Assembly (NCBI GenBank): GCA_035578175.1
Contig: JAQMRL010000008.1
Span: forward strand, 87,958,541-88,022,540
Reading direction: 5' to 3'
Length of the DNA stretch: 64,000 nt
Source of the DNA: Catonia carolina
Lineage: Eukaryota; Arthropoda; Insecta; Hemiptera; Achilidae
Shown here piece after piece: positions 34,770 to 46,002 of this stretch (positions within the stretch are counted from its first letter, which is position 1; each line of letters opens with the position of its first letter). Under the pieces are notes generated by a model, which saw only the letters and a program-made list of their open reading frames with translations, did no database searches and was not told where the DNA came from. The position numbers were made by a program, and so were the translations under genes.

Positions 34770-35058
34770 TATCTTGCTTATATGAATATAAGAAAAAATA
34801 AGTATTGTTTTCATGTCGATTTTTCGAAGTTAATTTTCACCGGATATACACGTTTTCAGACCCCCTAGCCCAAAAAACATGTTTTTAGCAATTGTTGTTG
34901 TGTGTGTGTGTGTCACACACACATACCAATCGATAAAACATCTTTTTTGGGTTCAACGGGGTCTGAAAACGTGTAGATCCGGTGAAAACTCAATTTCGAA
35001 AATCGACATGAAAACAATACTTTCCTCCTAAATATTCATATACGCAAGAGAAAGTAAA
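34770..35058. repeat. Head-to-head Rep-C foldback
   Basis: A plus-strand Rep-C end (34770-34912, tcttgcttatatgaatataag through tgtgtgtgtgt) is followed immediately by an inverted copy of the same 145 bp (cacacacac through cgcaagagaaagt). The microsatellite forms the centre of the palindrome. Confidence 0.9.
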
Positions 35059-35282
35059 GATAGTGTCATCGATTTCTATTACAAAGTAGATACGGAAATC
35101 AATAATGGTTTCGCCCATATAATGAAAAGGAAGCCTTTTTAAAAATTTTCACCAGCCATGAGACGCGTCGTCTCATGAAAGGGATTTTTTTTTATCAAAT
35201 CTTACAATAATCTTTATCCATTGATTCTACGGAAACTTCATTCGGATGATACTAGTGTTATTCATACTACTGTAAATTTCAT

Positions 35283-35825
35283 GTGATTTTTTAGCTTTTA
35301 TGACCTCATAGGATCACTTTAGTTCAATTTCTGGGCCAGTCCATTTTGTAATCGGGTTTTCTTATTCCCGAAGCGTGTAAGTTGTTTTATTCTTGTTTCT
35401 TTCCTTTTCGCCCACATTTTTTTTAGGCGTTTCGACTTTTGGCGCCTGTCCTCGTCCGAATACACCCTGTTGGATTTCTTTCTAGTTTTACGCTCAAATG
35501 TTATCATGTTAGTTTTAATTAGCTTGTTGTATTTTGCAAATTTTGTAATCACATCCTCCCTTGAAATTCTAAACTCTTTCATTTCCTGTTGACTCCCTTT
35601 ATCCATTTTGGTTTTGTTGTTCTTTACCAGTAAAAGTTGATTATTTGGTTAGCAAATTTGGTGTTTTCTGCTCTAAGTAGGCGTCCCAAGAATGAAATTC
35701 TTTTTATCCTGAAGAAATTTGTTACCGGGGTTATTATCTTATAAACTTCTTCATTTGATATTATCCTTCACTGCCCTTCTACTATGTTTTTCCTGCTAAT
35801 GCATTTTCTGACTATCCTACTTTCA
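35283..35825 (-). mobile_element. LINE-X 3' fragment
   Basis: On the minus strand, one frame (near 35640-35790) reads NEEVYKIITPVTNFFRIKRI followed by SFLGRLLRAENTKFANQIIN. A frameshift leads into the 35319-35606 frame with REDVITKFAKYNKLIKTNMI and a basic tail YSDEDRRQKSKRLKKMWAKR. It ends near ctaaagtgatcctatgaggtcataaaa. It is a second, independent copy next to 35846-36450. Confidence 0.87.
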
Positions 35826-35845
35826 TGTTTTTTTTTTCGAAACCG

Positions 35846-36450
35846 CAAATAATTATTTTAGTCAGTTATTTAGAAGCTCTTTTTGCATTCTTTTCTCTAA
35901 TTTTTCGCCAATATTCGGTCATTCTGACCGATGTGGCATGTCTTTCTGCATCTGAAACAACCGTTTTAGCACCTCTGTTTTCGGTTTTGGTTTTAAATCT
36001 AACATGTTTGTCTTTACATATGTCTGTCTGAACTCTTTTGAGCTCCAGATCCCTAAAATTTAAACCTAGTTCTTCCATATCCTCTTTGATTTCCTTGATC
36101 CAGACTGGTGCTGTTTTTTTGGCAAGAAAATTCCTTATAATATTGTTGATAATTCTGTCTTCTGGTGTTCTAATTAAATGGCCAAAGAAAGATATCCTTT
36201 TTTCTTTTTTATGGAGTCTATTATTGGGTCTTTGCCGGCCGCATTGGCGTAGTTGGTAACGTGCTCGCCTCTCATCATGCGGTCTTGGGTTCGAATCCCA
36301 TTCAGGCACGGCATATTTTCATACGTTATAAAAAATCATTTCATCCTTCACCGTCTGCATTAGCGGTAACTGCAGAAAAGTCGGACGTTAAACAAAAAAA
36401 ATTATTGGCTCATTATTTTGGTAGATAATTTTGTTGGTTAAGAGTCTTCA
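35846..36450 (-). mobile_element. LINE-X fragment interrupted by SINE-1
   Basis: The minus-strand frame 35866-36230 encodes RISFFGHLIRTPEDRIINNI, WIKEIKEDMEELGLNFRDLE and a basic C-terminal region with VRMTEYWRKIREKNAKR. Upstream of the SINE (36412-36450) the LINE continues as RLLTNKIIYQNNEPI, which joins to PIIDSIKKK on the other side. The open frame reading into the SINE gives a spurious N-terminus. It is a decayed non-LTR element. Confidence 0.88.
36231..36400 (+). repeat. SINE-1 copy with target-site duplication
   Basis: The head gccggccgcattggcgtagt, B box gggttcgaatcccat, and tail gtcggacgttaaacaaaaaaa are bounded by attattgggtc (36220-36230) and attattggctc (36401-36411), 10 of 11 bases identical. 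It is inserted in LINE-X. Confidence 0.9.
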
Positions 36451-37350
36451 TTCATGTTTTTTCATACTCCTTTCATGTTTTTATTGTAAACAAAATTAAG
36501 CATTTACATATTTTTTTAATACTGTTATTCTAAAATTTGACTTTCACGATACAAAATAACATTAACTAGTAAAGATTTTCTATGCGCATGCGCCAACTAA
36601 AAACTGGAGAAGAGTTCCCCATTCAAACTAATTTTGTAGGATTCAGTAATATATCAAAGATTTAGAAATCGATGTTGCACTTCCGATGAATTAGAATGAT
36701 ACAAATACGACTAAAAAACCTCCCATAAATAAATCACGAAAGTTGATTCCACCTCTACTTAACAAGCTGATCTGAGATATGGTTGTAGAAAATGAATAAT
36801 GAAGAATCTATAGAAACAGAATTGGAGAAATGTTCGGAACTTCTATTTAAGTAACCTCTCACAAAATTCACAATGTTTGTTATTTAGTCATTAAAATTCA
36901 AGAAAAAGTTAAATTTGAAAATATCTAATTTAAAATAAAAAATCTTTTATACTAATAAGGTGAATGGGCTTAGGCTTAAGTAACTTATACGAAATGATAA
37001 ATGACGAGATAAGATTCTGATTTGTAAACGTTAAACGGAACGACGAGAGTTCTAAAAATCACACAAATTATCTCATTAGTGGAGTAAAAATGCGTGTTTT
37101 TTTAAATCAAATTTCCGGGTTTCATTTTCGGTAGTAAGACTACTATTCAAGACAAGTATACAGATATATATCAAAAACCCATCCAATCAGACACTAAATT
37201 CCATGAGTTCCTGAAATTAATCCAATTAAACATGTAAATATCGAAAAGATACAAAGCAGTGTATTCGATTTTGTTTTTAAATGTTCTGTCATTATATCAA
37301 CGACAACTTTAACTAGATCTGTATGATTAAAACTTAACTAAATTTAAAAA
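36451..37350. other. AT-rich spacer
   Basis: Nothing recognised. Confidence 0.5.
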
Positions 37351-38060
37351 ATCTCGTGTGAAATACTTACATGACTTTACGTTACCAATTTAAATAATTA
37401 AACATGTAACCCGTATTTAATCATGAATAAAGAATGTGAAATTGAAAATATTATTAATTTTAATCATGAGTGAATTACGCTAAATGAAATTCAACCTCTG
37501 TAGAATTTAACCATACGTTAATTGACGCTAAACTAAGCTCTGCAGAAAAAGTGCCTTAAATAAAAGTTGTAGATTTTTGAATTTTCTATACTTTTGATTA
37601 CACTTTTGTCGTTAAATGCATATAAAGGCTACAATCTTTAAAAATCCCGTTTTTATCGATTTTGATAAGAAACATACAAAAACCACTATTCGATGCTACA
37701 CTAAGCGTTGTAGAAAATAATAGTTGATGTAAAAGTTGTAGTTTTTTAAACTTTCTACAACTTTTATTACGTATCCTTTTCCTTGAAATTGCATATTAAT
37801 GCCGCAGTCTTAAAAAAAATCATGTTTTACAACGAGAGCACTGCCCCTCCAAAAAAATTTCAGTTGACTTGGCGCTTGCTCTATCTTGTAGAGCATAAAA
37901 AATTAGTAAATGAGGCGATTTTTAAAAGAATTACGCGAATAAACTACTACTTCCGGTTGACCGATTTTGATGAAAATGTTCGTATCGGGTCCTCTAGTGG
38001 TATAAAACTTAAGTTGCAAGTCTAAACTTCGTATAATATTTCGTTCTTAAGATATTTTGT

Positions 38061-38109
<49 letters not shown>

Positions 38110-38205
38110 ACATGAGTAGGTCTGAATCAGACTAATCGCTAAATACATTTTTTTTGAGATTCAGAGGGCCTGAAAAAGTGTATTTCCGGCAAAAACTCCG
38201 GATGT
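37351..38205 (-). repeat. Rep-C copy with (CA)n
   Basis: It aligns in reverse from tctcgtgtgaaatac to the ctgaaaaagtgtatttccgg block. A CA tract of about 45 bp lies at 38063-38108. The outer right end is eroded. Confidence 0.87.
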
Positions 38206-38442
38206 GAATGCAAAAGAAGCTCCTTTATCTACAAGTTGCTATTGTTTGGCTAAAATTTCTAATTGTTTTATGATTACTTCGGTTTATTTATTTTTAAGAA
38301 CTTATTGCCATCCCGTTCTCTAAGTATTCAAATTAAAAGTATTTTTTCTGTTTTATAATCCAGATTTTTGACGGTTCTCTTTGTTGATGACCGAATTATC
38401 AATCTTCTACTTTACAATTTTATAAATGTTTATAAAACGTAC

Positions 38443-38795
38443 GTTGTTCAGGTCATCAGCCGAAAGGTTGGTTTGAACCTTTAGAAGCTTTACTAAGTAA
38501 AACGAGGAGTGAGGTGGTTTACGATTGCCTTCCCCACTGAGTTGAAAAGTATGCTTACCAGCATACCGGGCCCTCTGAAAAGTACATATTTTCCACCCAG
38601 AAAATGACATCTTCACTTCATTCACCACAGGGTCTGGCTGTATAATGAAGTTTATTACTTTCAGAGGAGATAACTATGATTAGTGTATTTTACACCTCTA
38701 CCTCTACCTCTACTGTTCTTAAATGGTTCTGTCATTTAATTGGCTGACCATGTGATAAGAAACAGAACTACTTATTTTAGCCCTGCAACAAACAG
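38443..38795 (+). repeat. Rep-A copy, longest form
   Basis: It starts gttgttcaggtcatcagccg and runs through ggctgtataatgaagtttat and cacctctacctctacctcta to attggctgaccatgtgataa and ttttagccctgcaac. Its distal part matches 7030-7090. The minus-strand open frame 38407-38628 across it is not a gene. Confidence 0.9.
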
Positions 38796-39034
38796 ATTGA
38801 GTGTAAATAATAGAGAAAATATTTATAAAAATAAAAAAATCGTTGACCAAATTATGAAAATGGAGTACTAAAACAAGTTAATTTAAAAGTAATTTTTTAG
38901 ATGTTGACATATTTGCAATGAATAGACGAAAGAGAATGGATTTGTAGGTTACGAAATAACATTAGGAAATCGTGCCTGCGCACACATTAAATTTCGGTCA
39001 TTTGTTACGCATTTTTCACAGTCACAAATATTAG

Positions 39035-39334
39035 TTTTTTGTTGTTCCTTCAGCTGTTATTCGGTGTAAGATTGCGGAATGCAAAAAAGCGAGGGAAGCA
39101 CTGGCGACAACCGAGGTATTACATACAGTAGGTCTGAATCTACCTCCTGGACAAGGAAACAAGCAAGCACTTGGCACTCATGTTATTTCCAACTTTATCA
39201 CACATTCCCTGTTCTTTAGTTTAAGTTCTTTTTCTTTTGTATTTTTGTACATCATCTACAACAACTTCCATTTATATTTACCTTTAATAATTCTTATAAA
39301 ACATTCTACCAACTTTTCTTGTCATCATAAATAA
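39035..39334 (+). other. Open frame after an acceptor-like site
   Basis: A pyrimidine-rich ttttttgttgttccttcag (ending 39053) precedes a frame open to TAA at 39332-39334. The first part reads VIRCKIAECKKAREALATTE and VGLNLPPGQGNKQALGTHV, while the rest becomes Phe/Leu/Ile-rich and AT-driven. A donor-like gaggtatta is at 39112. No start codon precedes it and no family is recognised. It is either an exon fragment or chance. Confidence 0.22.
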
Positions 39335-39560
39335 GAAAACGAGTTATTTTTTTATGAGAAATAAAAGTAACAATACTTGCCAGATGTTCAGTTAATGATA
39401 TATTTTCTCATTGTTTATTAATAAATAACATGTTTACATTATAAATAATCTATGTAGTGTTTACTTGAACATAATATAAATTTCCCTTGCACTATAAAAT
39501 AGTAAATCACGATGTTATCACTCAAAACAAAATTTAAATAGCTAACAAATTACCATCGTT

Positions 39561-39716
39561 GGTCGCCTCTGTGGTGTAGTGACTAGCATGCTAGCCTACA
39601 AAGCGAAAGGTCCCAGATTTGATTCCCGGGTCTGGAAGTTTCAACACTTAAAACCCATGTTTACAATACCAAAACCGAAAGTGTCGCTAATGACCTAGCT
39701 GTTGATGCGACTTTAA
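39561..39716 (+). repeat. SINE-2 copy with a pB-D element in its tail
   Basis: The head ggtcgcctctgtggtgtagt, B box agatttgattcccgg, and body through gttgatgcgactttaa are intact. The tail is interrupted at TTAA (39713-39716) by pB-D1. Confidence 0.85.
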
Positions 39717-40628
39717 CCCTATAGTCGGCAGTAACATTTTTCTAGACCGGCAGAGAATTTCTAGCATATGGGTCAGCGAACCGTAAAGAAATCTTTAAAC
39801 ATTTGCTATAAATCACAAACCGTATCACGTGACGTATCAGAGTAACAACAAAACTTAGTAAAATAGAATAAATACATTATTGAAAATTTAATCTGACAAT
39901 TAGGGATGCTGAAGCTATTTGAAAATAATTTTTAGACAAATATTTTTTTTAATTTCAGATGACACTACTGTTTAAAACTTTCTTTTGCTCTACTTTAAAA
40001 TTCATTACATAAGCATCATTACTTTTAATGTTTATTTCAAAATAAAACAAAAAAAAAGATTCTGTGTTCAAAACTGAAGAAAATGTAGCCTATACAAAAA
40101 CACATCTTCTTCTTCTTCAAGTGCCGTCTCCGCGTCGGAGGTTGGCGATCATCATTGCTATTCTAACTTTCGAAACAGCTGCTCGGAACAGTGACGTGGA
40201 GTTGAGACCAAACCAATCTCTCAAATTCTTCAGCCAGGACGCTTTCCTTCTACCCGGCCGGCGCTTTCCTGCTATCTTTCCTTCCATTATCAGCTGACAT
40301 ATTTGCAATGAATAGACGAAAGAGAATGGATTTGTAGGTAAAAACACATCAGTAAGGCCTAAACCAAGAAATAACTAAATTCAGCTGTAGGATAGCGTGG
40401 TTTCAACAGAGAAACACAAGCAGAATATGCAACTAAAACTCTTGTATTATAGGTAAAAATTTACTTTATACATTACTAAACTATTGTACAAAGCAGCAAC
40501 GCTGTCTGCAAATGAATTTAAAACTAAAACGACAACATTGCAATGCTACGAAGCAAATCCAATTTTGCTATGCGACCGGTTCAAGAAGCGGTAACATCGT
40601 CTCAAAATCGACGGTTGCCGGCTTGTTG
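39717..40628. mobile_element. pB-D1, piggyBac-like non-autonomous element
   Basis: It is bounded by TTAA on both sides (39713-39716 and 40629-40632). The left end is ccctatagtcggcag, and the right end read inverted is caacaagccggcaacc. It matches pB-D2 and pB-D3 internally (tttttctagaccggcagag; ggtaacatcgtctcaaaatcg). No coding capacity. A LINE is inserted at 40107-40339. TTAA duplication with a CCCT end is the piggyBac hallmark. Confidence 0.85.
40107..40339 (-). mobile_element. LINE-K insertion with 45-nt 5' filler
   Basis: On the minus strand it encodes QLIMEGKIAGKRRPGRRKAS, WLKNLRDWFGL and VRIAMMIANLRRGDGT, and ends in (GAA)n next to the left target-site copy. The direct repeat aaaaacacatc (40096-40106 and 40340-40350) flanks it. 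LINE homology ends near 40294. The remaining 45 nt (40295-40339) up to the duplication are identical to 38905-38949 and are not LINE-like. It is a severely 5' truncated, fairly recent insertion into pB-D1. Confidence 0.9.
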
Positions 40629-40632
40629 TTAA

Positions 40633-42570
40633 ACTTAACTTCTACAAAATATCAACAACGCGTCATAGAAAAAAAGATCGTCAAATAAATCCAATGACGA
40701 TGTGCAAACACTTGGTTATACGCCCACATAAACGGTATTGGAAACTTCGATTTTCATCCATTGTTTTAAACAGAAATTTATAAGCCAATTTTTGATTATT
40801 TGATTACTATTGTTTAAGAAAAGAGATTATTAACCTCAGGTAGCTTACAGACTGCTGATAATTTCAGGTAGGCGTACTTTTAGTGTTATTTAGCTTCGGT
40901 TACATTTACATTGTTCAGTTTCGACCATTTACAACTCGTTTACACTTATATATCTTTTATTATATTCAAAAACATTTATCATCGCTTCCTACGCGATTTT
41001 GCCGCTATTCTTCAAACGTCTTTTGTAAACCAATACTATTCTACTAGTATAATAAAATAAATTTGGATAATATTAGTTGACGTGTTAACAATAAAACAGA
41101 TAAATGTAGGTGAATATATGATTGTTCTTTTTGAAAAGATATATAACTGCGAAAAAACCAGTGCTTAAAATATTTTACTACATAAAAATAATATTTTGAA
41201 GTTACTGTAATTGTGTTATTGTCTTTAATCATGAAGTAGCTCCCACTTGAGAAAGCTAGAGAGCTAGATAGTAAAGAAAAATTTCGTGAATTCAATTACA
41301 AATTAGAGTCTGAAAATTATTTACTCCAAACCACAATAATTGTGACAAATTACTACACCCCACTGTATCCGCTAATGAAACAACGCTGCGGGCGATGTTA
41401 AAAAAAAAATAATGACTATTTATCATTATTATTTATTATTATTTATCAAGATTATTTTCTGTTGACAACTTTTTTTAATTCGTTCAATTCATTATTTCAT
41501 GTTTCATTTTTTTACATGCACTTTAAAATTGTTATTATAATGCATTCTTTGTGCCAATTTTGACTAATTCAACCAAGACATTAAGGTTTTAGAATATAAT
41601 TACAATCTTAGCGTATGTCTTTTTGTACTAGCTATATATAAGTTTAAACTAAACAAAGAGAAGGTTGTAATATGGGACATTCCATTAGTACTAATATGAG
41701 ACTATTAAAAAAGTACCTCTATGCAATCAGATTGTGATGCCAATTTTTGCCTCGATAAAGCTAATCAATTTCAGACAGATACAAACTGCACTTATATTGT
41801 GATTGTAAATTCACCGAAGACTGTAGGGGTAATTGTAATTATTTGTGTGATTTGCAGTATACTTATGGGCTCATAGTGAATGTGCAGGTGTGAATAGAGC
41901 AGACTTAAAAAATAAATTTACTTAAACTGTAAAAAGTACTGTTTTTAGGTACTATGAGCTAAAAATAAAGGTGTAGGTATTAAGTATATTCGGGTACTGT
42001 CTCATAATATTACTACCCAATTTTCAATATGTAAGATTTAGACTTTTTTTAATAAATACAACATTTTTGAAGTATGGCATGCTTCTTACAGGTTAAAGTT
42101 ATAATTTAAGTGAGAGAATAAAATTCCCTATTTATTGATGTAAATAATGTCTTTTTCAGGTTATTTCAAAACCTAGTACAGAGAAAAATGAAATAGGTAT
42201 CCCATATTCCCATCTCTTCCTCTACATTCCCAAGAGGTGCAGCTTTAAAATTCAGTATACATATATTATAATACTAATATACCCGTAATTTTAATTCATC
42301 CAGTGATGTTTTTAACCCAATTTTAATGCAATTCTAACAGGCTCCCAATACACAAGTAAACTCATACGGAAATCTTTGTTATCTGAATTAATAATTGTTT
42401 GAGAGAATAAAGCGTAAAATATTATGGATTGTATTTAGACGAATTGAAAAAGTATTAAATTAACTGGTAAAACCTAGATTTAATTTTTAATTACCTATCG
42501 TTTCCAGATTTTCTATTTGGTTTTTCAATTTTCTGTTATTATCGTAACAAAGTTCCTTAAAATTAATTTT
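40633..42570. other. AT-rich stretch
   Basis: No gene or repeat copy recognised. Confidence 0.5.
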
Positions 42571-42574
42571 TTAT

Positions 42575-43171
42575 CCATATAGCCAGCAATCACATTTTTC
42601 TAGACCGGCAGAGGATTTCTAGCATATGAATCAGCGAATCGTAAAGAAATCATTAACAATTTACTATAAATCACAAACCTTATCACATTACGTTTAAAAA
42701 TAACAAGAAAATTTGGTAAAATAAAGTAAATACATTATTGAAATTTTAATCTGACAGTTAGGGATGCTGAAGCTATTTGAAAATAATTTTTTGATAAATG
42801 TTTTTTTAAATTTCAGATGACCTACTGTTTAAAACTTTCTTTCAAAAATCTGTGTTCAAAACTGAATAAAATAGTCTATGGTATACAAAAACACATCATG
42901 TAAACCAAGAAATAACCAAATTCAGCTGTAGGATTGCGTGGTTTCAACAGAGAAACTCAGGCAGAATATGCAACTAAAACCCGTGTATTATACGTAAAGA
43001 TTTACGTTTTACATTACTAACTATTGTACAAAAAGCAACGCTGTCTGCAGATGAATTTAAAACTAAAACGACAACGTTGCAATGAATGCTACGAAGCAAA
43101 TCCGATTTTGCGACGCGACCGGTTCCAGAAGCGGTAACATCGTCTCAAAATCGACGGTTGCCGGCTTGTTG
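42575..43171. mobile_element. pB-D2, piggyBac-like non-autonomous element
   Basis: The left end ccatatagccagcaat follows ttat (42571-42574, a mutated TTAA). The right end gccggcttgttg is followed by TTAA (43172-43175). It aligns with pB-D1 and pB-D3 along its length, with small deletions in the middle. Confidence 0.83.
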
Positions 43172-43175
43172 TTAA

Positions 43176-44439
43176 AACAATAATATTGATATAGATATAA
43201 AATGAATGTGTTGCTTATGGGCGAAAACAGTTTAATGTCTTACATTTGTACATATTAGAAAATAACAGTAATAAAAAATAAAGAAACTGTGAAAACCAAT
43301 TACAAAATAAACCTTTATATTAACTTATACTGTTGAACATAAGCCAGGTAAATTAATAAATTAAATTGTACAAATGTTAAACAGTAAAATCATTAAAACC
43401 CACATGAAAACTGCTTCGTATTACATTTCCCATTTTATTACAAATAAACTTATTTATCACAATTATACAAACGAGTACATAACACATTCGCTACATAATG
43501 AGAAATTAACAGGGTTACCAACGTACGCAATATCTTAATTTATAAATAATAGTAAATAACATAATATATCAATTTCACTGTTACATGTTTCACTTTCAAA
43601 TGAAATGAATATCGCCTACTCGAAACCAATCGGTAGTCATTGCTCCAGTTTTACTTTTTAAAACAGCTTACTACTGGACAATATATAAATCATTGTTATT
43701 TCATTTTATTTCCTAACATATTCGCAAGAATAACTGTACATAGAGTATCAAACTAATTATACAATTCTGTATAACTACTCTACGGATTTATAACTAAACA
43801 AACACGTTTAATACAAATGCATGACTTCTGTAGATAAGTCAAAATGTGTACAAACATTCTCAACTGTTTCAGAACTACTCTGTTAACAAGTCTATACTCG
43901 GTTCAACGCAAAAAAAAATATCTCAAGTAAACAAATAATGACGTTACTGAACATGCGCTTTTTTTAAATATGTGTACATGCTGATTAAAAAGTAACAACA
44001 AAATACTTTCAAAAGTATCTAAGTATAAAATACTTTTAAAAGTATTTTTGTAAATGAAACTGTTAGGCCTACATCATATATCAAATGATATATCAAATGA
44101 TGTTTTAAGTATTGATCAATAAATGTATAAAAACGTTAGGCTTATACTTTATTTCCATTATTTTTCATAAATAAATATGGTTACAAACTATACGTATTAC
44201 CTCTGATCTGTATGACGAACAAGAGAACTTTAAAAGTAAACATTTTTATTTTAACGATTATTCATCTAAAATTATTTTAGTCACTCGTTAATTCACTATT
44301 GAATTTGACGATGACTTATTCAAACCCATAAATCTCTCTCCACATTTTTGAAAGAGAACATGTCGTCGTTATATTACACTACCAGTTTGCTTTTGACGTC
44401 GTATTGTCTCACACCGTTCTTTTTGACATGTACTCAGAA
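43176..44439. other. AT-rich stretch
   Basis: No gene recognised. A short direct repeat tatcaaatgatatatcaaatgatg occurs at 44079-44102. Confidence 0.5.
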
Positions 44440-44910
44440 CTTGCATATACAAGGAGCACAAGGTAGACAATCACTACAGACTTTTGCCTAACGATCAAGT
44501 CTACAGAGACATAGAACCAATAACAGTGGTTATGCGCAAGAAACGGTTGTCGTATTTGAACATATACTAAAAACACCAAACACCAGACTTTTACGCAGAA
44601 TAATTGACCATGCAATGAGACGAAAAACGGACGCTGGTAACGCATACATGTGGCACAAAGAAATCAAAAGGGATTTACAAGAACTTGGAATAACTCACGA
44701 AGGTATAACGGAAAAATTACCCAAATACAAACAGGTCATCAAGGGCCACAACCATCGGCTTACGACACAGAAAAGAGAATATAAGAAGAGGGAATTTTCA
44801 GAAGCAGCCAAATAGAATCGTGCTCTGAACATGAGATAATATCACGTCAAAAAGAGACTGAAAGCTTCCAAATTGATTAAAGTTGTCCATTGTGGCTAAA
44901 CAAGCACTAA
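44440..44910 (+). mobile_element. LINE-X fragment
   Basis: Reading plus: NHYRLLPNDQVYRDIEPITV, VMRKKRLSYL, then after a frame shift EHILKTPNTRLLRRIIDHAM and HKEIKRDLQELGITHEGITE in the 44615-44815 frame. The 3' part has gattaaagttgtccattgtggct, corresponding to the actaaagtgatccatt block of other copies. It is decayed and 5' truncated. Confidence 0.85.
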
Positions 44911-46002
44911 AAAAAATAACGATATATCCGGAACAATGTTTTTGGCAACCGGTAACGATGTTCTATTGTGATATTTTTCATAATGTTTACGATTAATAGT
45001 TTCGGATAGATTAAAAAAGAGAACATTAAATTTATAGATATAACTTTTTCAATGTTTTGTGTTGCAAATTAGGTTATTCAAAAAGTATGAGTAATTTTCC
45101 AAAGAGATATATTTTATGGTACCACCTCTTCTATTGAACGCACCCGTTTTAGTCATATTGTAATCGCCTACACAAAGCTCATTAAGAAACTGTTTTAGTA
45201 TAATTTACTACACTCTAGTTGACGAATGAATTTGAACACAATGTGACGGTTAATTTGGTGTATCATCTATTACTCACTATTCAACAGTGAGTTGTACAAT
45301 GTTTTAAATAACTCTTAACTTTTGAGATGACCGAACAACTGTCATGTTAATTCTTCATCTTGATGTTTTAACTGATTAACTCTAACCAGAACCCATGATC
45401 ATCAATTTTTATCTCGTCTGTAAAAATTATTCTTTGTCTGCATGTTGTGCACATCCTAATTGCAAACAATGTAACCTTTTCATTCCTTTTCTATTTATTC
45501 ATGTAAAAGTTTTTATAAATATTCATCGTTAAATTTTTTCTACATTTATGTAGAAATTATTTCATGTATTAATAATGTTTAGTTATTAAATAATTATTCA
45601 TTCTTTAATTGTATCCTTTATTAAATACTTTACTCTTATTTATTTAGCCTTGCATTTTTTAAGTCGCCTTATATTTTGGAAAAAGTTTTAAATATAAATT
45701 ATAATTCTAAGCAATAAACTACAAATACCGTAATTTTAATACTTGAAGAACAAAAATTATTTGAGCTTTGTACTTTAGATTTACTGATTTAGTTTTTTTT
45801 TGTCCGAGGCGGCGAGAAAAACTCATGTTCACTTCACTCCCTTACGATGAGGAAAGTATTGTTGGACTCAATTGAGGCGTCCTCGTCCAGCTTCGAGGAG
45901 GCAGCAACCGCCTACCAACCAAAAACCCGCCGCCTGGCCACTTAATCCGACATCAGCAAACAATCCTCCACCTCCCTCGGAACTGTTTATATAATACTAC
46001 AA
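44911..46002. other. Spacer with a TIR-like motif and a GC-richer patch
   Basis: At 45070-45097 the sequence aggttattcaaaaagtatg resembles the outer ends of Tc1-like elements, but no inverse partner was found. The segment 45800-45960 is unusually GC-rich (gaggcgtcctcgtccagc, cccgccgcctggccac) and of unknown origin. Confidence 0.4.

Larger units (their letters stand above)
33085..35190 (+). repeat. Sat-E copy split by Rep-C material
   Basis: Left part 33085-33425 holds the Sat-E blocks gtcagaaactaaaagagat, ttgaagttccggttttgac and agaaattaaagtcggaattt. Right part 35058-35190 resumes with agtgtcatcgatttctatta...agtagatacggaaatca and ends accagccatgagacgcgt, the same distal end as in 22165-22680. 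The 1.6 kb between is Rep-C pieces and unassigned sequence. Confidence 0.78.

Noticed and set aside
35866..36309. N-terminal extension of the LINE-X frame (DSNPRPHDERRA)
   Set aside because: That part is antisense translation of the inserted SINE-1.
38407..38628. 73-codon minus-strand frame
   Set aside because: It lies wholly across Rep-A and is not open in other Rep-A copies.
45070..45100. Tc1-like terminal motif gttattcaaaaagtatg
   Set aside because: No inverted partner or transposase remnant was found within several kb.
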